64,000 bases of DNA from CAWJFJ01 sp963800065. Lineage in GTDB: Bacteria; Actinomycetota; Acidimicrobiia; Acidimicrobiales; UBA8190. Under the pieces are notes generated by a model, which saw only the letters and a list, made by a program, of their open reading frames with translations, did not search any database and had not been told where the DNA came from. The stretch spans positions 868,001-932,000 of the forward strand of contig CAWCZO010000008.1 of NCBI GenBank assembly GCA_963800065.1, given 5' to 3'. The translations under genes were made by a program, and so were the position numbers. Below, piece after piece: positions 61,196-64,000 of this stretch (position 1 is its first letter; each line of letters begins with the position of its first letter).

Positions 61196-61756
61196 ATGGC
61201 CCAAAACGACGGACTCCGGCGGTATCTCGAAGCAGGATTGGCTCTCACCCAGATCACGCGGGCCCGTGCCGAGGAGCTCGTGCACGAATTGATCCAGGCC
61301 GGTGAGGTCGAGACGACCCGCGCCCAGGACTGGGTGGAGGATCTCGTGAAGACGAGCCGCGACCGCTCCGACGTGCTGTTGTCGACGGTGCGCGGCGAGG
61401 TCCGCTCCCAGCTGTCCGATCTCGGGATCACCAACATGGACGACCTGGCCCACCGCGTGGCCGAACTCCTCGACCGCGCCGAGAACGCGGCACGGCGCGC
61501 CACCAGCCGCGGTCCGGGCCGCGGGCGCACCACGACCCGCACCGCACCGCGGACGACCAAGGCTAAGAAGGCGCCGGCCCGCAAGACTCCGGCCAAGAAG
61601 GCGCCGTCGAAGAGCGCACCGGTCAAGAAGACGGCGGCCCGGGCCACCAAGGCCAAGAAGGCGCCGGCCCGCAAGACTCCGGCCAAGAAGGCCGGCGCCG
61701 GTACGGCGGGCAAGTCGGCCGGCCGGTCCTCGTCGGCGTCCAAGGCGCGCCGCTGA
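61196..61756 (+). CDS. Lys/Ala/Pro-rich histone-H1-like protein with coiled-coil N-terminus
   Basis: A 186-residue protein. Residues 1-100 are helical and heptad-rich like a phasin/PhaF domain (RYLEAGLALTQITRARAEEL, VEDLVKTSRDRSDVLL). The rest is a low-complexity tail of repeated KKAPARKTPAKK, typical of bacterial H1-like DNA-binding proteins. A direct DNA repeat of about 44 bases (near 61559 and 61649) encodes part of the tail. The ATG at 61196 was chosen. The protein may compact DNA or coat granules; which is unresolved. Confidence 0.75.
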   Translation: MAQNDGLRRYLEAGLALTQITRARAEELVHELIQAGEVETTRAQDWVEDLVKTSRDRSDVLLSTVRGEVRSQLSDLGITNMDDLAHRVAELLDRAENAARRATSRGPGRGRTTTRTAPRTTKAKKAPARKTPAKKAPSKSAPVKKTAARATKAKKAPARKTPAKKAGAGTAGKSAGRSSSASKARR

Positions 61757-61794
61757 CTCGACGCGCCGTCCGCCGCCGGCTCGATCTCGAGCTG

Positions 61795-62613
61795 GTGCGG
61801 CGGGGTCTCGTGCCGTCACGCGCCCACGCCCACGACGTCGTGGCCCGCGGTGCGGTCCTCGTCGGCGGGACCGTGGCCGACAAGCCCGCCCGTCTGGTGG
61901 CCGAGAGCGACCCCATCGTCGTGGACACCGGGGGACGCCGCTTCGTCTCGCGCGGCGGCGACAAGCTGGAGGCGGCGCTGGAACGGTTCCCCGTCGTCGT
62001 CGCCGGTCGGCGGTGCCTGGACGCCGGCGCCTCGACCGGTGGCTTCACGGACTGCCTGCTCCAGCGCGGCGCCGGCACCGTGACCGCCGTCGACGTGGGC
62101 TACGGGCAGCTCCATCCCCGGCTCCGTCACGACCACCGCGTCGTGGTGCGGGAGAGGACCAACATCAGGAACCTCGCCACCGGAGACCACGAAGGGGACA
62201 CCGGGGACACCGGGGACGCCGACGACCGGTTCGACCTCGTCGTGGCCGACCTGTCGTTCATCTCGCTGGCCGTCGTGATCCCCGTGCTCGTGACCCGGGC
62301 CGCCGCCGGCGCCGATCTCGTCGTTTTGGTGAAGCCCCAGTTCGAGGTGGGACACGCCGAGGTCAGCCGCGGACGTGGCGTCGTGCGCGATCCGGCGATG
62401 CGACGGATGGCCCTCGACAAGGTCGCCTCCGCACTCCTGACCGCCGGAGCGACCATCATGGGAGCCATGGCCTCACCCGTGCTCGGCCCGGCCGGAAACG
62501 CCGAATACCTCCTGTGGGCCGCGGCGCCGTCGCCCGGGGCACCGCCGCCGTCCGGACCCGACGTGGACGCCGCCCTCGACGCCGCCGTGGCCGGTTCCCC
62601 GGACGGGGGATGA
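61795..62613 (+). CDS. tlyA: TlyA-family 23S/16S rRNA (cytidine-2'-O)-methyltransferase
   Basis: S4 RNA-binding domain then a FtsJ-like SAM domain: VSRGGDKLEAALERF, CLDAGASTGGFTDCLL, VVADLSFISLAVVIP, LVVLVKPQFEVG. TlyA methylates rRNA cytidine 2'-hydroxyls, which sets capreomycin sensitivity in mycobacteria. The frame at GTG 61795 lacks the start of the S4 domain (LDLELVRRGL), whose codons run upstream in frame to at least 61780. No ATG, GTG or TTG is available between there and 61753. A CTG at 61753 overlapping the previous stop is the only candidate, so the true start is probably unusual. The stop overlaps the nadK start (ATGA). Confidence 0.9.
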   Translation: MRRGLVPSRAHAHDVVARGAVLVGGTVADKPARLVAESDPIVVDTGGRRFVSRGGDKLEAALERFPVVVAGRRCLDAGASTGGFTDCLLQRGAGTVTAVDVGYGQLHPRLRHDHRVVVRERTNIRNLATGDHEGDTGDTGDADDRFDLVVADLSFISLAVVIPVLVTRAAAGADLVVLVKPQFEVGHAEVSRGRGVVRDPAMRRMALDKVASALLTAGATIMGAMASPVLGPAGNAEYLLWAAAPSPGAPPPSGPDVDAALDAAVAGSPDGG

Positions 62614-63461
62614 CGGTGGTCGCCGTGGCCTTCGTCCTGCATCCCGACCGTCCCGTGGCCGCCGACCTCGCCGCCCGCGCCGGTGACTGGTTGACCGCAC
62701 GCGGCCACACCGTGACCAGCGTCGTCGATTCCGTCGGACACGAGAAGGGTCTGAACGGCGACGCCGTCGATCTGGCCGTCAGCCTGGGCGGTGACGGGAC
62801 CATGCTCCGCACGGTGGCCATGGCCGCCGGCCGCGGCATCCCCGTGCTCGGGGTGAACCTGGGACAGCTCGGGTACCTCACCGAGGTGGAGCCTCCGGCG
62901 CTCGAGCGCGCCCTCGAGCGTTTCGTGGCCGGCGACTACGCCGTCGAGGAGCGGATGACCCTCGAGGTCGAGATCATGCGGGCCGGGGCTCCGGCTCCGT
63001 CCGACTCGGAGTCGCCCTACCTCGTGCTCAACGAGGCCGTCGTCGAGAAGACGGTGCCCGGTCACACCGTCCGCCTGAGCGCGTCGATCGCCGGCCGTCC
63101 CTTCGTGACGTACCTGGCCGACGGACTGCTCGTCTGCACACCGACGGGATCCACGGCCTACAACCTCTCGGCCCGGGGGCCCATCCTGAGCCCGCTGCTC
63201 CGCGCCATCGTGGTGACACCGATCTCCGCCCACATGCTGTTCGACCGGACGTTCGTCCTCGAGCCGCGTCAGTGGTTACGGCTCGAGGTGGCCGGGCCCC
63301 GCCCCGGGGTCCTGGTGGTCGACGGCGTGAGCGTGGCCCAGCTGGAACCGGGCGACGCCGTCGAGTGCCGCGAAGGGGCCAAGAACGCCCGCCTGATCTC
63401 GCTCGGTGATCGCGATTTCCACGCCATCCTGCGGTCCCGGTTCCACCTGGCCGATCGCTGA
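62610..63461 (+). CDS. nadK: NAD kinase
   Basis: A 283-residue NAD+/ATP kinase making NADP+: SLGGDGTMLRTV (GGDGT at residues 60-64), NLGQLGYLTEVEP, VLNEAVVEKT and CTPTGSTAYNLSARGPIL. Length and motifs match the bacterial family. The ATG at 62610 overlaps tlyA by four bases, so it is translationally coupled. The order tlyA-nadK-recN is conserved across actinobacteria. Confidence 0.95.
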   Translation: MTVVAVAFVLHPDRPVAADLAARAGDWLTARGHTVTSVVDSVGHEKGLNGDAVDLAVSLGGDGTMLRTVAMAAGRGIPVLGVNLGQLGYLTEVEPPALERALERFVAGDYAVEERMTLEVEIMRAGAPAPSDSESPYLVLNEAVVEKTVPGHTVRLSASIAGRPFVTYLADGLLVCTPTGSTAYNLSARGPILSPLLRAIVVTPISAHMLFDRTFVLEPRQWLRLEVAGPRPGVLVVDGVSVAQLEPGDAVECREGAKNARLISLGDRDFHAILRSRFHLADR

Positions 63462-63481
63462 GAGGGCGGGGGAGGTCGATC

Positions 63482-64000
63482 ATGCTCGTCGAGCTGCGGG
63501 TGCGGGACCTCGGCGTCATCGAGGAGGTGACGCTCGAGCTGGCCCCCGGCATGACGGCGCTCACGGGGGAGACCGGTGCCGGCAAGACGCTGTTGGTGGA
63601 GGCCCTCGAGCTGCTGGTGGGGGGCCGCGCCGACCCCGTCCTCGTCCGCCCCGGCGCCGACCAGGCCCTCGTCGAGGGACGGTTCGTGGCCGATGACGAG
63701 GAGGAGGTGATCCTGGCCCGCGCCGTGGCCACCAAGGGACGGTCGCGGGCCTGGATCGACGGGCGGATGGCGCCGGTCTCGGCCCTGGCCGACGCCGGCG
63801 CCCGGCTGGTGGACCTGCACGGTCAACACGCCCATCAGTCGCTTCTCGATCCGGCTGTGCAGCGCCGGTCCCTCGACTTCTTCTGCGCCATCGACCTGGG
63901 AGCCCTGACCGACGCCCGGGCGGCGTTGCGGAGGCTCACCGCCGAGCTCGACTCCCTCGGCGGGGACGAGCGCGCCCGGGCGCGCGAGATCGACCTGCTC
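63482..64000 (+). CDS. recN: DNA repair protein RecN, partial (cut by window end)
   Basis: The first 173 codons of an SMC-like ATPase: MLVELRVRDLGVIEEVTLEL with Walker A GETGAGKT (residues 29-36), then LVDLHGQHAHQSLLDP, the RecN Q-loop region. RecN helps join broken DNA ends during double-strand-break repair. The ATG at 63482 is 20 bases after the nadK stop and follows GGGGGAGGTCGATC. The C-terminal ~400 residues lie beyond the window. Confidence 0.95.
   Translation, partial: MLVELRVRDLGVIEEVTLELAPGMTALTGETGAGKTLLVEALELLVGGRADPVLVRPGADQALVEGRFVADDEEEVILARAVATKGRSRAWIDGRMAPVSALADAGARLVDLHGQHAHQSLLDPAVQRRSLDFFCAIDLGALTDARAALRRLTAELDSLGGDERARAREIDLL

Overview
The window looks like the chromosome of a high-GC actinobacterium. 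Two WhiB regulators, a MhuD-type haem-degrading enzyme, a P450 with a 3Fe-4S ferredoxin, and the gene order HAD-IIA phosphatase / Lys-Ala-rich DNA-binding-type protein / tlyA / nadK / recN support this. The many secreted Ig-like, DUF11 and 'SCVAVG' repeat proteins and the acid-type S53 peptidase suggest class Acidimicrobiia. That placement is my inference from protein style, not from a marker gene.

Layout. 1-4.2 kb: DUF429 and MhuD-like genes, then an IS110-family element directly followed by an IS256-family element with clear ends, an 8-bp target duplication and a frameshifted transposase. 4.4-11.4 kb: a PPOX-fold flavin protein and two decayed surface-protein genes. One carries a single in-frame TAG. 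The other is split by a 1.35-kb segment carrying a methyltransferase, flanked by perfect 41-bp direct repeats. 11.5-16.5 kb: a diguanylate cyclase, a small exported protein, and a divergent module of an FkbH-like protein (frameshifted), acyl carrier protein, GNAT and VOC protein. 16.7-31.8 kb: exported proteins (five-repeat Ig-like protein, lipoprotein, BsuPI-like protein, RCC1 propeller, S53 peptidase, beta-helix protein, GH92 alpha-mannosidase), with a sulfotransferase and a P450-ferredoxin pair between them.

31.8-35.8 kb: three translationally coupled pilin/pseudopilin-like genes. 36-43.5 kb: four sulfotransferases, a GT4-like glycosyltransferase and a YfhO-type membrane glycosyltransferase, all on the minus strand; this is the best candidate for a sulfated surface-glycan locus. 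A degenerate EAL-DICT protein is transcribed divergently from it. 45-52 kb: two WhiB genes, small exported proteins including a neocarzinostatin-like one, a methyltransferase, a DUF11 surface protein, a peroxiredoxin and a CAP-like secreted protein. 52-64 kb: mostly housekeeping and metabolic genes (ThuA-like, TIGR02206 membrane protein, two MFS transporters, nitroreductase, Gfo/Idh/MocA oxidoreductase, flavodoxin, another sulfotransferase), ending in the tlyA-nadK-recN block. recN runs off the right edge.

Taken together, most non-housekeeping genes concern the cell surface: sulfated or acylated glycans, exported repeat proteins, pili and secreted hydrolases. Two c-di-GMP-family proteins are also present. 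The first 16 kb shows clear decay: insertion sequences, three single-base insertions in GC-rich tracts and two nonsense codons. Some of these could be assembly errors. I saw no rRNA, convincing tRNA or CRISPR array.
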